Assembly: GCA_024225275.1 (NCBI GenBank)
Contig: JAAEMS010000146.1
Coordinates: 1 to 64,000 of the forward strand
Length of the DNA stretch: 64,000 bases
Direction: 5' to 3'
Source: Actinomycetes bacterium
GTDB taxonomy: Bacteria; Actinomycetota; Acidimicrobiia; Acidimicrobiales; JAAEMS01
A model generated the notes under the pieces. That model was not told where the DNA came from. It was given only the letters and a program-made list of their open reading frames with translations, and searched no databases. Of the stretch, positions 1 to 7,485 are shown in pieces. The translations under genes and the position numbers were made by a program. Each line of letters opens with the position of its first letter. Position 1 is the first letter of the stretch.

Positions 1-342
1 GGCCGGGAGCTCGGAGGCGAGCTCGAAGACGATCTCGCCTTCGACCGCCGGGTGCTGGAGGGCGGAGGCGGCAACGGCGGCCCCCGATTCCAGTAGATGG
101 CCGGTGAAGACTCGTCCACCGAAGGGGTGTGGGACGCCCAGAAGTTCCTGGGCGGCTGCACCGGTGCAGCCGATCTTCCAGCCGGCGACCGTATCGGCGG
201 TCAGTTCGGCCAGCTCGTCCTGCACTTCGTACGCCTCGGCGAGGGTGACGGGCCCGTTGGGGCCGAGGTCATCGAGCAACAGCCCCTGGGCCCGGGCTCG
301 ATGCAGAGTGGAGGCGGCTTGGCTGACGGCGGCTCGGTCCAT
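1..342 (-). CDS. 2-keto-4-pentenoate hydratase family protein (FAH superfamily), partial
   Basis: This is the N-terminal 114 residues of a minus-strand gene that runs off the left edge. The start ATG lies at 342-340. Residues such as EVQDELAEL, GWKIGCTGAAAQ and PFGGRVFTGHLLESG fit the 2-hydroxypenta-2,4-dienoate hydratase / 2-oxo-hepta-3-ene-1,7-dioate hydratase branch (MhpD/HpaH-like). These enzymes add water to the dienol products of aromatic meta-cleavage. The metal-binding and catalytic part is outside the window, so substrate and activity cannot be judged. The gene is only 18 bp downstream of lexA and on the same strand, so it may be read from the lexA promoter. Family call fairly firm, substrate unknown. 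Confidence 0.75.
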   Translation of the reverse strand, partial: MDRAAVSQAASTLHRARAQGLLLDDLGPNGPVTLAEAYEVQDELAELTADTVAGWKIGCTGAAAQELLGVPHPFGGRVFTGHLLESGAAVAASALQHPAVEGEIVFELASELPA

Positions 343-360
343 GCCGGGAGAGCGTACCGA

Positions 361-993
361 TCAGAGGCGACGCATGACGGTGACGACCTTGCCGAAGACC
401 GAGACCTCACTGGGGTCGAACACCATTTCTGACAGGCGCTCGTTGGCGGGGATCAGGATGACCTGGCCGTTGCGCTTCTCGAAGGTCTTGACCGTGGCCT
501 CTTCGCCCGGGATGCCGGCCACGACTATGTCGCCGTTGCGGGCCGTCTCCTGGGACCGGGCGATGACGAAGTCACCGTCGAGGATGCCGGCATCGACCAT
601 GGAGTCGCCCCGGACCTGGAGCATGAAGAGATCCCCCTCGCCGGTGAAGTCAGCCGGCACGGGAACCGACTCGGTGACGTTCTCCTCGGCCAGCACATCA
701 GTGCCGGCGGCGACCTCTCCCACCAGCGGAACGTGACGGACCGGGCGCCGCTCGACCGTGGCGCCGGAGGTGGCGTCCCAGGTGACCTCGATGGCCCGGG
801 GTTTGGATGGGTCGCGGCGCAGGAAGCCCTCGCGCTGGAGGGTGGCGAGGTGGGAGTGGACGGTGGACGGAGAGGTGAGCCCCACCGCTTCGCCGATCTC
901 GCGGACCGAGGGCGGATAGCCCCGATCTCGCATGTGTTGCTCGATCGTCTCGAGAATCTGGCGCTGGCGCCCGGTGAGCTGATGATCGGACAT
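361..993 (-). CDS. lexA: LexA repressor of the SOS response
   Basis: The 210-residue protein is a LexA repressor. The N-terminal winged helix covers about residues 1-70 (LTGRQRQILETIEQHM, then SVREIGEAVGLTSPSTVHSHL). The C-terminal S24 peptidase domain has the Ala-Gly cleavage site in GEVAAGTDVLAEENV near residue 90, the nucleophile Ser in GDSMVDAGILDGD and the general-base Lys in ATVKTF. RecA-DNA filaments trigger self-cleavage and so derepress DNA-repair genes. A strong Shine-Dalgarno (AGGAGGT) precedes the ATG. Upstream lie four LexA boxes, the nearest next to a TATGGT -10 candidate (1064-1059), so autoregulation is expected. It is divergent from a small membrane protein gene and nrdR, the same order as in mycobacteria. 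Confidence 0.97.
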   Translation of the reverse strand: MSDHQLTGRQRQILETIEQHMRDRGYPPSVREIGEAVGLTSPSTVHSHLATLQREGFLRRDPSKPRAIEVTWDATSGATVERRPVRHVPLVGEVAAGTDVLAEENVTESVPVPADFTGEGDLFMLQVRGDSMVDAGILDGDFVIARSQETARNGDIVVAGIPGEEATVKTFEKRNGQVILIPANERLSEMVFDPSEVSVFGKVVTVMRRL

Positions 994-1066
994 GGTTCAG
1001 ACCTCCTGTGCTGTCGCCGCCGATTGGCGGACTGTCGCAGGTCGATGGTGCTGCCGACACCATAGA

Positions 1067-1160
1067 CGAACATTTGTTCGAAAAGGTGGTTGACGGCGAA
1101 CATTTGTTCGGGCATGCTGATGGGAGTACGGCGAACACCTGTTCTTCGAACGAGTGTTCT
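1067..1160. promoter_or_regulatory. Cluster of four LexA (SOS) boxes
   Basis: Four 14-bp sites match the actinobacterial/Gram-positive SOS box CGAAC-N4-GTTCG: 1067-1080 (CGAACATTTGTTCG), 1097-1110 (identical), 1132-1145 (CGAACACCTGTTCT) and 1147-1160 (CGAACGAGTGTTCT). They lie between lexA (minus strand, start 993) and the divergent membrane protein gene (plus strand, start 1447). The box at 1067 sits just upstream of a TATGGT -10 candidate for lexA, which fits autorepression. Centre spacings are 30, 35 and 15 bp, so neighbouring dimers could lie on related faces of the helix. The two distal boxes may serve the plus-strand genes. Confidence 0.93.
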
Positions 1161-1363
1161 AGCAGTTGGCTCCCGCCTCCGGGTGGATCCTCCCCCTCCA
1201 CGGGGGATACCGCGAGCTCGATTGCACCGGGCCAGCCCCGGGATCGCCAGACCTGCGTGGGACCTGTGAGGCGCCTGCGGAGCGTGGGTCGGCGCCCGGG
1301 ACGGAGCACCCCCTGTGGTGTCCGTTCCCAGGCTCCGGTGGTGCTGTCTCCTACGGGAGCCAG

Positions 1364-1372
1364 TTATCCACA
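1364..1372 (+). promoter_or_regulatory. Consensus DnaA box
   Basis: TTATCCACA matches the strict DnaA-box consensus. It stands alone in the 453-bp gap between lexA and the next plus-strand gene, 75 bp before that start. A single site could tie expression of the downstream membrane protein / nrdR genes to DnaA, or could be a chance match. No cluster of boxes or AT-rich unwinding element is nearby, so this is not an origin. Confidence 0.45.
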
Positions 1373-1446
1373 CCCTACGTTTCGACATTACGCCTGTGTC
1401 GGCGGTCATCTCGGTGACTGTCACACCTCATCGGGAGACTGCACTC

Positions 1447-1890
1447 ATGGTCGCTGTTGCTCACATCCCTTCCTCACCCGTTCTTCGCCGCCCTGCCCCG
1501 TCGTCGGGCGGCGGCACACCCCGCCGGCAGGGGCACGCCGGTCGGGGTGCCCCCACCCCCGCTCATCAGGGCGAGGGGTGGTCTGCCTCGGCCGGCCGTA
1601 CCCCGGCCGGGGCCAGTTCTCCCACCCCTCAGTTCCTGCAGCAGGTGACGCTGGCCTTCGTGGCGGCGGTACTGGTCGCCGCCGCCCTTGGCGGAGCGAT
1701 CCTGCTGCGGGCCGTCCAAGGTGGCCCCGGGGATGTGCTGGTCGTCCCTGGGGCCCCGGACGCACCTGGTCAGGGTTGGGTGGTCGATCCCGGCCAGACC
1801 ATCGACGGCACGCCCCTTTCGGGCCGTGTCGTGGTCCTTCCGGCTGAGACCCAGGTCGATGCTGAGGTCGAGCTCGCCGCGGGTGGGTGA
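1447..1890 (+). CDS. Small single-pass membrane protein, possible SOS-linked division inhibitor
   Basis: The 147-residue protein has a long Pro/Gly/Ser-rich N-terminal region (about residues 8-60) and one strong transmembrane helix near 62-85 (FLQQVTLAFVAAVLVAAALG). A short C-terminal tail starts GWVVDPGQTIDG, which faintly resembles the first turn of a LysM domain (VVxPGDTLW) but is too short to be one. The ATG has a GGGA Shine-Dalgarno about 10 nt upstream. The gene sits between the LexA-box cluster and nrdR, the position held by the SOS-induced cell-wall protein Rv2719c in mycobacteria and comparable to DivS/YneA elsewhere. By position I infer a LexA-controlled division or envelope protein. 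Sequence alone gives only a membrane protein of unknown function. Confidence 0.6.
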   Translation: MVAVAHIPSSPVLRRPAPSSGGGTPRRQGHAGRGAPTPAHQGEGWSASAGRTPAGASSPTPQFLQQVTLAFVAAVLVAAALGGAILLRAVQGGPGDVLVVPGAPDAPGQGWVVDPGQTIDGTPLSGRVVVLPAETQVDAEVELAAGG

Positions 1891-1999
1891 GATGCCAATC
1901 TCCACCTTCGGATGCCGGCCCTTGGTATGGGGCGCCACGCCATACGAACCACACCGGTCTATCTGTGGGATCGCCACCCAGAGCGGTACCGTGCACCCT

Positions 2000-2467
2000 G
2001 TGCAGTGTCCCGAGTGCGGATCGGTCGATGACCGAGTGGTTGATTCCCGCACCGCCGACGAGGGTCGAACCATTCGTCGCCGGCGCGAGTGCCTGACCTG
2101 CGCGCGCCGGTTCACCACCTTCGAGCGTCTCGAGGAAGAACCAGTCCTGGTCACCAAGCGGTCGGGCCAGACCCTGCCGTTCGATGCCAGCAAGATCTCC
2201 TCCGGTGTGCGGGCCGCGGCCCACAACCGCCCCGTGTCCGACGAACAGATCGCGACCATCGTGGCCGGCATCGAAGACACCGTCCGGCTCGAGGGGGGCA
2301 GCCCGGCTACCGAACGCATCGGTGTGTTGGTTCTCGAGGGCCTGTCAGAGCTCGACCAGGTCGCCTATCTGCGGTTCGCCAGCGTCTACAAGGACTTCGA
2401 CGACGCCACCGATTTCGAGCGCGAACTCGTTCTGCTCAACAAGAGCACTGCCCCCAAGCAGCACTAG
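2000..2467 (+). CDS. nrdR: Transcriptional repressor NrdR
   Basis: This 155-residue protein is the ribonucleotide reductase regulator NrdR. Residues 1-45 form the zinc ribbon, with CPEC at the N terminus and CLTC about 30 residues later inside the basic stretch RRRECLTCARRFTTFE. An ATP-cone domain follows (VLVTKRSGQTLPFDASKISSGV onward). NrdR senses (d)ATP and represses nrd operons. I chose GTG at 2000 because the family begins MxCPxC; an in-frame GTG at 1991 would add three residues. The last seven codons (STAPKQH) and the stop lie in the first copy of a 22-bp tandem repeat, so the tail is probably a recent addition. Confidence 0.95.
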   Translation: MQCPECGSVDDRVVDSRTADEGRTIRRRRECLTCARRFTTFERLEEEPVLVTKRSGQTLPFDASKISSGVRAAAHNRPVSDEQIATIVAGIEDTVRLEGGSPATERIGVLVLEGLSELDQVAYLRFASVYKDFDDATDFERELVLLNKSTAPKQH

Positions 2468-2517
2468 CACTGCCCCCAAGCAGCACTAGCACTGCCCCCA
2501 AGCAGCACTAGCACTGC
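2444..2517 (+). repeat. 22-bp tandem repeat across the nrdR stop codon
   Basis: Three exact copies of a 22-bp unit (AGCACTGCCCCCAAGCAGCA plus CT) start at 2444, 2466 and 2488. An 8-bp partial fourth copy starts at 2510. The first copy encodes the NrdR C-terminal tail and stop; later copies are noncoding because 22 is not a multiple of three. Exact identity of the copies points to recent slippage. Confidence 0.95.
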
Positions 2518-2540
2518 TCGGGTCGTGCCATGCTGCGGGC

Positions 2541-3905
2541 ATGGACGGCATGCTCAGCCTCGATAAGGTCCGTGACCTCACCGCCACCGGTGAGCTCGAC
2601 ACGGTGGTGGTGGCCATCCCCGATCTCTACGGGAGGTTGGTCGGCAAGCACTTCACCGCCCGCTACTTCGTCGAGTCGGCCCACGCCGAGACCCATGGTT
2701 GCGACTATCTGCTGGCTGCCGATATCGAGATGGAGCCGGTCCCCGGCTACGACGTGGCCAGCTGGGAGCAGGGGTACGGCGACTTCGTCATGCAGCCCGA
2801 CCTCCCGACCCTGAGGTCACTGCCCTGGTTGCCTGGAACCGCCCTGGTTCTGGCCGATGCACTCGACCACCATCATCAACCTCTGGCTCATAGTCCCCGG
2901 GCCATCCTGCAGGGTCAGGTCGAGCGGCTGGCCGCTCTCGGCTTCGAGGCGCGCATGGCCAGCGAGCTCGAGTTCTACCTCTTCACCGACTCCTACCGTG
3001 AGGCCCACGCCAAGGGCTTCCACGGCCTTCAGGTCGACGGCTCCTACATCGAGGACTACCACGTACTCGCCTCCACCCGGCACGAGCCGGTGGTGCGGGC
3101 CATGCGTCAGGGGCTCGAGGGGGCGGGAATCCCGGTCGAGAACACCAAGGGAGAGTGGGGGCCGGGTCAGCTCGAGCTGAACGTCACCTACACCGATCCG
3201 GTCACCATGGCCGACCGTCATGTCATCCTCAAGAACGCCGTCAAGGAGATTGTTGGCCACCACGGCCAGGCGGTCACCTTCATGGCCAAATGGCGCGACG
3301 ACCTCGCCGGATCCTCCTGTCATGTGCACTGCTCCCTGGTCGACCCCGAGGGTCATCCCGTCTTCCTCGAAGCCGGCGCCCCCCACGGCTTGTCTCCGAC
3401 AGCCCGCCATTTTCTGGCCGGTCAGCTCACCCATGCGGCGGCCACCACCTTCTTCCTGGCCCCGTTCGTGAACTCCTACAAGCGGTTCGTCAGCGGCACC
3501 TTCGCCCCCACGACGGTCGGGTGGAGCCCCGACAACCGAACGGCCGGCTTCCGTCTCTGTGGAGAGGGCACGGCCGCCACCCGGTTCGAGTGCCGGATAG
3601 GTGGGGCTGACCTCAACCCCTACCTGGCCTTCGCCGGCCTGCTGGCCGCGGGCATCGCCGGGATCGAAGCGGGTCTCGAGCTTCCAGAAGCCCACACCGG
3701 CGATGCCTATCTCGATGACGCGCTGCCCCTACTGCCCGCCAATTTGCGGGAAGCGAGTCAAGCCCTGGACGGGTCCGCCATGCTGCGCTCGGCCCTGGGC
3801 GACGAGGTGGTCGATCACTATGTTCACATGGCCTGGTGGGAACAGGCCCAGCACGATCGCCGGGTCACCGACCTCGATCTCCACCGAGGTTTCGAACAGG
3901 CCTAG
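2541..3905 (+). CDS. Glutamine synthetase family protein
   Basis: The 454-residue protein has the N-terminal beta-grasp (residues ~1-100, TVVVAIPDLYGRLVGKHF) and the C-terminal catalytic domain. Visible are the metal-binding SELEFYLF, GQLELNVTY, and the HVHCSL histidine loop, then the NSYKRFVSGTFAP substrate segment and the arginine motif NRTAGFRLCG followed by ATRFECRIGGADLNPYLAFA. These are ATP-dependent ligases that join glutamate or ammonia through a gamma-glutamyl phosphate. The sequence looks more like the GlnA3 / gamma-glutamylpolyamine synthetase or type III-like branches than housekeeping GlnA, so the amine substrate is open. It follows nrdR by about 70 bp and ends at a strong hairpin. 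The first ATG was used; a second lies three codons later. Confidence 0.88.
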   Translation: MDGMLSLDKVRDLTATGELDTVVVAIPDLYGRLVGKHFTARYFVESAHAETHGCDYLLAADIEMEPVPGYDVASWEQGYGDFVMQPDLPTLRSLPWLPGTALVLADALDHHHQPLAHSPRAILQGQVERLAALGFEARMASELEFYLFTDSYREAHAKGFHGLQVDGSYIEDYHVLASTRHEPVVRAMRQGLEGAGIPVENTKGEWGPGQLELNVTYTDPVTMADRHVILKNAVKEIVGHHGQAVTFMAKWRDDLAGSSCHVHCSLVDPEGHPVFLEAGAPHGLSPTARHFLAGQLTHAAATTFFLAPFVNSYKRFVSGTFAPTTVGWSPDNRTAGFRLCGEGTAATRFECRIGGADLNPYLAFAGLLAAGIAGIEAGLELPEAHTGDAYLDDALPLLPANLREASQALDGSAMLRSALGDEVVDHYVHMAWWEQAQHDRRVTDLDLHRGFEQA

Positions 3906-3911
3906 CCATTG

Positions 3912-3949
3912 TGAGGCCGATCGCGTCACTGGTAACGCGAATCGCCTCA
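3912..3949 (+). terminator. Candidate terminator after the glutamine synthetase-like gene
   Basis: The segment folds into a long imperfect hairpin: TGAGGCCGATCGCGT pairs with ACGCGAATCGCCTCA across an 8-nt loop, followed by AGTTTGG. It is 7 bp past the stop codon at 3905. The following U-tract is weak, as is common in high-GC actinobacteria. Confidence 0.6.
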
Positions 3950-3980
3950 AGTTTGGGGGGTTGAACCTGAGTACCGGAAT

Positions 3981-3993
3981 GGGGTCAGACCCC
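3981..3993. repeat. Palindrome GGGGTCAGACCCC, possible bidirectional terminator
   Basis: A perfect 6-bp inverted repeat with one central base lies between the convergent glutamine synthetase-like and acyl-CoA carboxylase genes. The same 13-mer recurs inside the larger hairpin at 50805-50844. The position between gene ends fits termination; the exact reuse of one sequence suggests an interspersed palindromic element. Confidence 0.6.
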
Positions 3994-4012
3994 TACGGGG
4001 CTCTGCGGGCTG

Positions 4013-7000
4013 TTACCAGGTGTCGACACAGGGGCGCTTGGGGGCGTCGCGGTCGCGCCAGAAGGGAACACTGGCCGACTTGAGTCCCGACAGGATCCAG
4101 TGGCGGGTCTCGGACGGGTCGATCACACCGTCGATCTCGAAGAAGGTGGCAGTGGACATGGCCGCCCCCCTCTCATAGCTCCGGGCCACCAACTTGTCGT
4201 AGAGGGCGATGCGTTCGTCGATGTCCTCGATGGCCTCGAGCTCCTTGCGGAAGCCCAGCTTGACTGCTCCCTCGAGGCCCATGCCCCCGAATTCGCCGGT
4301 GGGCCAGGCCACCGCCCACAGGGGGGTCTTGAACGAGCCGGCGGCCATACCCTGGGCGCCCAGGCCGTAGGACTTGCGCAGCACCACCGTGAGGAACGGC
4401 ACCGTCACACTGGCCGCGTTCACGAACATGCGACAGCAGTGGCGGACCAAGGCCTCCTTCTCGTGTTCGGGGCCGACCATGTTCCCCGGGGTGTCGCACA
4501 GGGAGACGATGGGGATGTCGAAGGCGTCGCAGAGTTGAAGGAAGCGGGTGGCCTTGTCGGCGGCGTCGCTGTCGATGGCGCCGCCGAGATGGGCGGGGTT
4601 GTTGGCGATCACGCCCACCGGCCGCCCTTCGATCCGGGCGAAGGCGGTGACCATGCCGTGGCCGAAACCCTTGCGGATCTCGAGCACCGAGTCGGTGTCG
4701 AACATCATCTCGATGGCCTGGCGGACGTCGTAGATACGCAGCCGGTTCTCGGGGACCACATGGCGGAGCTCGCGTTGATCAGCGCACGACCAGTCATCGA
4801 TCGGGCCCTGGAAGTAGGAGAGGTACTTCTTGGCCACCTCGACGGCCTGGGCTTCGTCCTCGACCTCGATGTCGACCACCCCGTTGGGGACCTGGATCTC
4901 CATGGGCCCGACCTCTTCGGGCCGGTAGACCCCCAGCCCGCCACCCTCGATCATGGCCGGGCCACCCATACCGATGTTCGAGTCCTTGGTGGCGATGACC
5001 ACGTCGCAGCAGCCCAGGATCACGGCGTTGCCGGCGAAGCAGCGGCCGGTGGTGATGCCAACCATCGGCACGGTGCCGGACAGGCGGCCCCAGGTATTGA
5101 AGGTGAGGATGTCGAGGCCGGCGGGGGAGAGGTTGTCGACGTCGCCGGGCCGGCCGCCACCCCCCTCGGCGAAGAACACCACCGGCAGCCGCCATTCGAT
5201 GGCCAGCTCCATCATCCGGTCCTTCTTGTAGTGGTTGAAGTGGCCCTGGGTGCCGGCCAGCACGGTGTAGTCGTAGGACATCACCACCGCCTGGGTCCGT
5301 TTCTCCTCGTCGAACAGGCTGCCGTTGATGGACCCGATCCCCGACAGCATGCCGTCGGCCGGGGTGTTCTCGATGAGGTCCTGCATCTTGCGCCGGCTCC
5401 GTTGGGCGGCGACCACGAGGGGCCCGTACTCGATCCACGAGTCGTCGTCGATGAGATGGTGGAGATTCTCGCGGGCGGTGCGGTGGCCGGTCTTGCGACG
5501 CTTGGCCACCGCTTGGGGCCGATGTTCGTCGAGGCCCAGCTCGTGACGGGCGATGACCGCAGCGAGGTCGGGCCGGATGTAGTCGAGGTCGATGTTGTCG
5601 TCGCCCAGATCGGCCGACACCGACACGTCTCCCAGCTCGATGTGGATCAGGGCATGACCTTCGAAGATGGCGTCACCCGGCGCTACGTCGATGCGGCGCA
5701 CGACTCCCGAGGCCTCGGCCTGGATGACGTGCTCCATCTTCATGGACTCCATGACCGCCACCTGTTGGCCGGCCGCGACCTCATCGCCCATCCCGACATC
5801 GAGGGAGATGATCGTGCCCTGCAGAGGCGCGGCGACCGCCTGGGTGCCCTCGACATGGGCCGTCTCGACCTGGGTGCCGGCCTCCTCGACGGGTACGACC
5901 TCTCGACCATGGTCGAGGACGCCGAGAGGATCGGCGCTGTCGAGCCGGGCCCCGGCGGTGGGAGTGGCGGCCGCTTCGGTGGCCGCACTGGCACCGCCGG
6001 ACCGGTCGGGGGCCGCGGCGAGCAGATCGGTGAGATTGTCGTCGAGCCAGGTGGTGTGGATCTCGCCGGTCGCGACCTCGGGTCGACGCAGGATGGCCTC
6101 GAGCAGGCCGAGGTTGGTGGCGACACCTTGGAGGCGGAACTCGGCCAGGGCCCGGGCGGTCCGGCCAAGGGCAATGGCGGGATCGGTGTCGACGGCGTGG
6201 CCGATGACCTTGGCCAGGAGGGAGTCGTAGCTGGGGCTGGTGGTGTACCCCGAGTAGCCGAACGTGTCGGTGCGGACGCTAGGCCCGGCCGGCGGCTCGA
6301 AGGTGGTGAGGGTGCCGCCGGTGGGCCGGACATGGCCCTCGACGTCCATCGTCTCCATGTTCACCCGCGCCTGTACTGCGGTGCCCCGAGGGGCAGGCGG
6401 GTCACCGTCGAGCCCGACGTCGGCCAGGGTCGAGCCCCCGGCCAGGCGGAGCTGGGCGGCCACCAGGTCGATTCCGGTGATCTCCTCTGTGACAGTGTGC
6501 TCGACCTGGATGCGGGCGTTGGCCTCGATGAACACGAACTCGGCGTCCTCGGCGCTGGGGTTGGTGGCGTCGACCAGGAACTCGAAGGTGCCGAGGCTCC
6601 GGTAGCTGACCTCGCCGGCCATGGCCACGGCCGCCGCGATCAGGCGGTCACGCACGGCCGGTGCGAGACCGGGGGCCGGCGCGATCTCGACCAGCTTCTG
6701 TCGTTGGCGCTGCACCGAACAGCCCCGCTCCCAGAGATGGGTGATCGTTCCCGAGCCGTCACCGACGATCTGGACCTCGACGTGGCGGGCCCGGGGGAGG
6801 AGGCGCTCGAGATAGAGATCGCCGTTGCCGAACGCGGCCTGGGCCTCGGAGTGGCAGCGAGCCATGGCCGCTTCGAGCTCGTCTGGCGCGGCCACCGGCC
6901 TCATGCCCCGGCCGCCACCTCCGGCCGTGGCCTTGACCATGACGGCCCCGCCTTCACCCAACGAGGAGAGGAAGTCGCCGGCCGCCTCGGGTGAGGTGGG

Positions 7001-7408
7001 GCTCTCGGTGCCGGCCAGGACCGGTACGTCGAGTCGACGGGCCAGGGCCAGGCCGGTGGCCTTGTCACCGAAGAGGTCGAGGGTTTCGGGCTTCGGCCCG
7101 ACGAAGATCAGCCCTGCCGTCTCGACCGCCCGTGCGAAGTCGGCGTTCTCGGCCAGGAAGCCGTATCCGGGGTGTACTGCGTCGCAACCGTTCTCGGTGG
7201 CGGCGGTCACGATCTGGTCGATGTCGAGATAGGCGGGTGCTCCGCGGCCGGACAGACCCACGTGGTAGTCGGCCAGTTCGACGTGGCGGGATGCGCCGTC
7301 GTCCTGGGCATGGATTGCCACCGTCGTGATCCCGAGGTCGGTAGCGGCCTGGATGATCCGCACCGCGATCTCGGCCCGGTTGGCCACCAGCAGTCTCTCG
7401 ATCGCCAT
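4013..7408 (-). CDS. Single-chain acyl-CoA carboxylase (biotin carboxylase-BCCP-carboxyltransferase)
   Basis: One 1131-residue chain carries a full biotin-dependent acyl-CoA carboxylase. Residues 1-~455 are biotin carboxylase (LLVANRAEIAVRII at the N terminus, GGGGRGM ATP loop, FIEANARIQVEHTVTEEITG). A linker and BCCP follow at ~520-600, with biotin-accepting Lys557 in MESMKMEH. Residues ~620-1131 are the beta+alpha carboxyltransferase (GLDILTFNTWGRLSGTVP; GHGMVTAFARIEGRPVGVIANNP). The order matches the single-chain long-chain acyl-CoA carboxylase (LCC) known from mycobacteria, which carboxylates CoA esters with bicarbonate and ATP. Acyl specificity cannot be read here. An AAGGGGA Shine-Dalgarno precedes the ATG. 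It is divergent from selenoprotein gene 7486-8460, with 77 bp between them. Confidence 0.94.
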   Translation of the reverse strand: MAIERLLVANRAEIAVRIIQAATDLGITTVAIHAQDDGASRHVELADYHVGLSGRGAPAYLDIDQIVTAATENGCDAVHPGYGFLAENADFARAVETAGLIFVGPKPETLDLFGDKATGLALARRLDVPVLAGTESPTSPEAAGDFLSSLGEGGAVMVKATAGGGGRGMRPVAAPDELEAAMARCHSEAQAAFGNGDLYLERLLPRARHVEVQIVGDGSGTITHLWERGCSVQRQRQKLVEIAPAPGLAPAVRDRLIAAAVAMAGEVSYRSLGTFEFLVDATNPSAEDAEFVFIEANARIQVEHTVTEEITGIDLVAAQLRLAGGSTLADVGLDGDPPAPRGTAVQARVNMETMDVEGHVRPTGGTLTTFEPPAGPSVRTDTFGYSGYTTSPSYDSLLAKVIGHAVDTDPAIALGRTARALAEFRLQGVATNLGLLEAILRRPEVATGEIHTTWLDDNLTDLLAAAPDRSGGASAATEAAATPTAGARLDSADPLGVLDHGREVVPVEEAGTQVETAHVEGTQAVAAPLQGTIISLDVGMGDEVAAGQQVAVMESMKMEHVIQAEASGVVRRIDVAPGDAIFEGHALIHIELGDVSVSADLGDDNIDLDYIRPDLAAVIARHELGLDEHRPQAVAKRRKTGHRTARENLHHLIDDDSWIEYGPLVVAAQRSRRKMQDLIENTPADGMLSGIGSINGSLFDEEKRTQAVVMSYDYTVLAGTQGHFNHYKKDRMMELAIEWRLPVVFFAEGGGGRPGDVDNLSPAGLDILTFNTWGRLSGTVPMVGITTGRCFAGNAVILGCCDVVIATKDSNIGMGGPAMIEGGGLGVYRPEEVGPMEIQVPNGVVDIEVEDEAQAVEVAKKYLSYFQGPIDDWSCADQRELRHVVPENRLRIYDVRQAIEMMFDTDSVLEIRKGFGHGMVTAFARIEGRPVGVIANNPAHLGGAIDSDAADKATRFLQLCDAFDIPIVSLCDTPGNMVGPEHEKEALVRHCCRMFVNAASVTVPFLTVVLRKSYGLGAQGMAAGSFKTPLWAVAWPTGEFGGMGLEGAVKLGFRKELEAIEDIDERIALYDKLVARSYERGAAMSTATFFEIDGVIDPSETRHWILSGLKSASVPFWRDRDAPKRPCVDTW

Positions 7409-7485
7409 CGAACAGTCGTCCCCTTGCTCGTTCGTCTTCGCACGCGCCCCGACACGGAATCGGGTCGGGTCGTAGTCTGGCCCAT

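Noticed and set aside
1888-1890. Possible Sec readthrough of the membrane protein gene
   Set aside because: No Cys position of a known family is involved, and the sequence after TGA is not protein-like.
1971-1999. NrdR box before nrdR
   Set aside because: CCACA/TGTGG dyad near here has the wrong spacing for an NrdR box (ACAC-N8-GTGT).
4100-6994. Very long open frame (964 codons) on the plus strand
   Set aside because: It is opposite the acyl-CoA carboxylase gene, which has full domain evidence. High GC makes long antisense frames common; its translation resembles no family.
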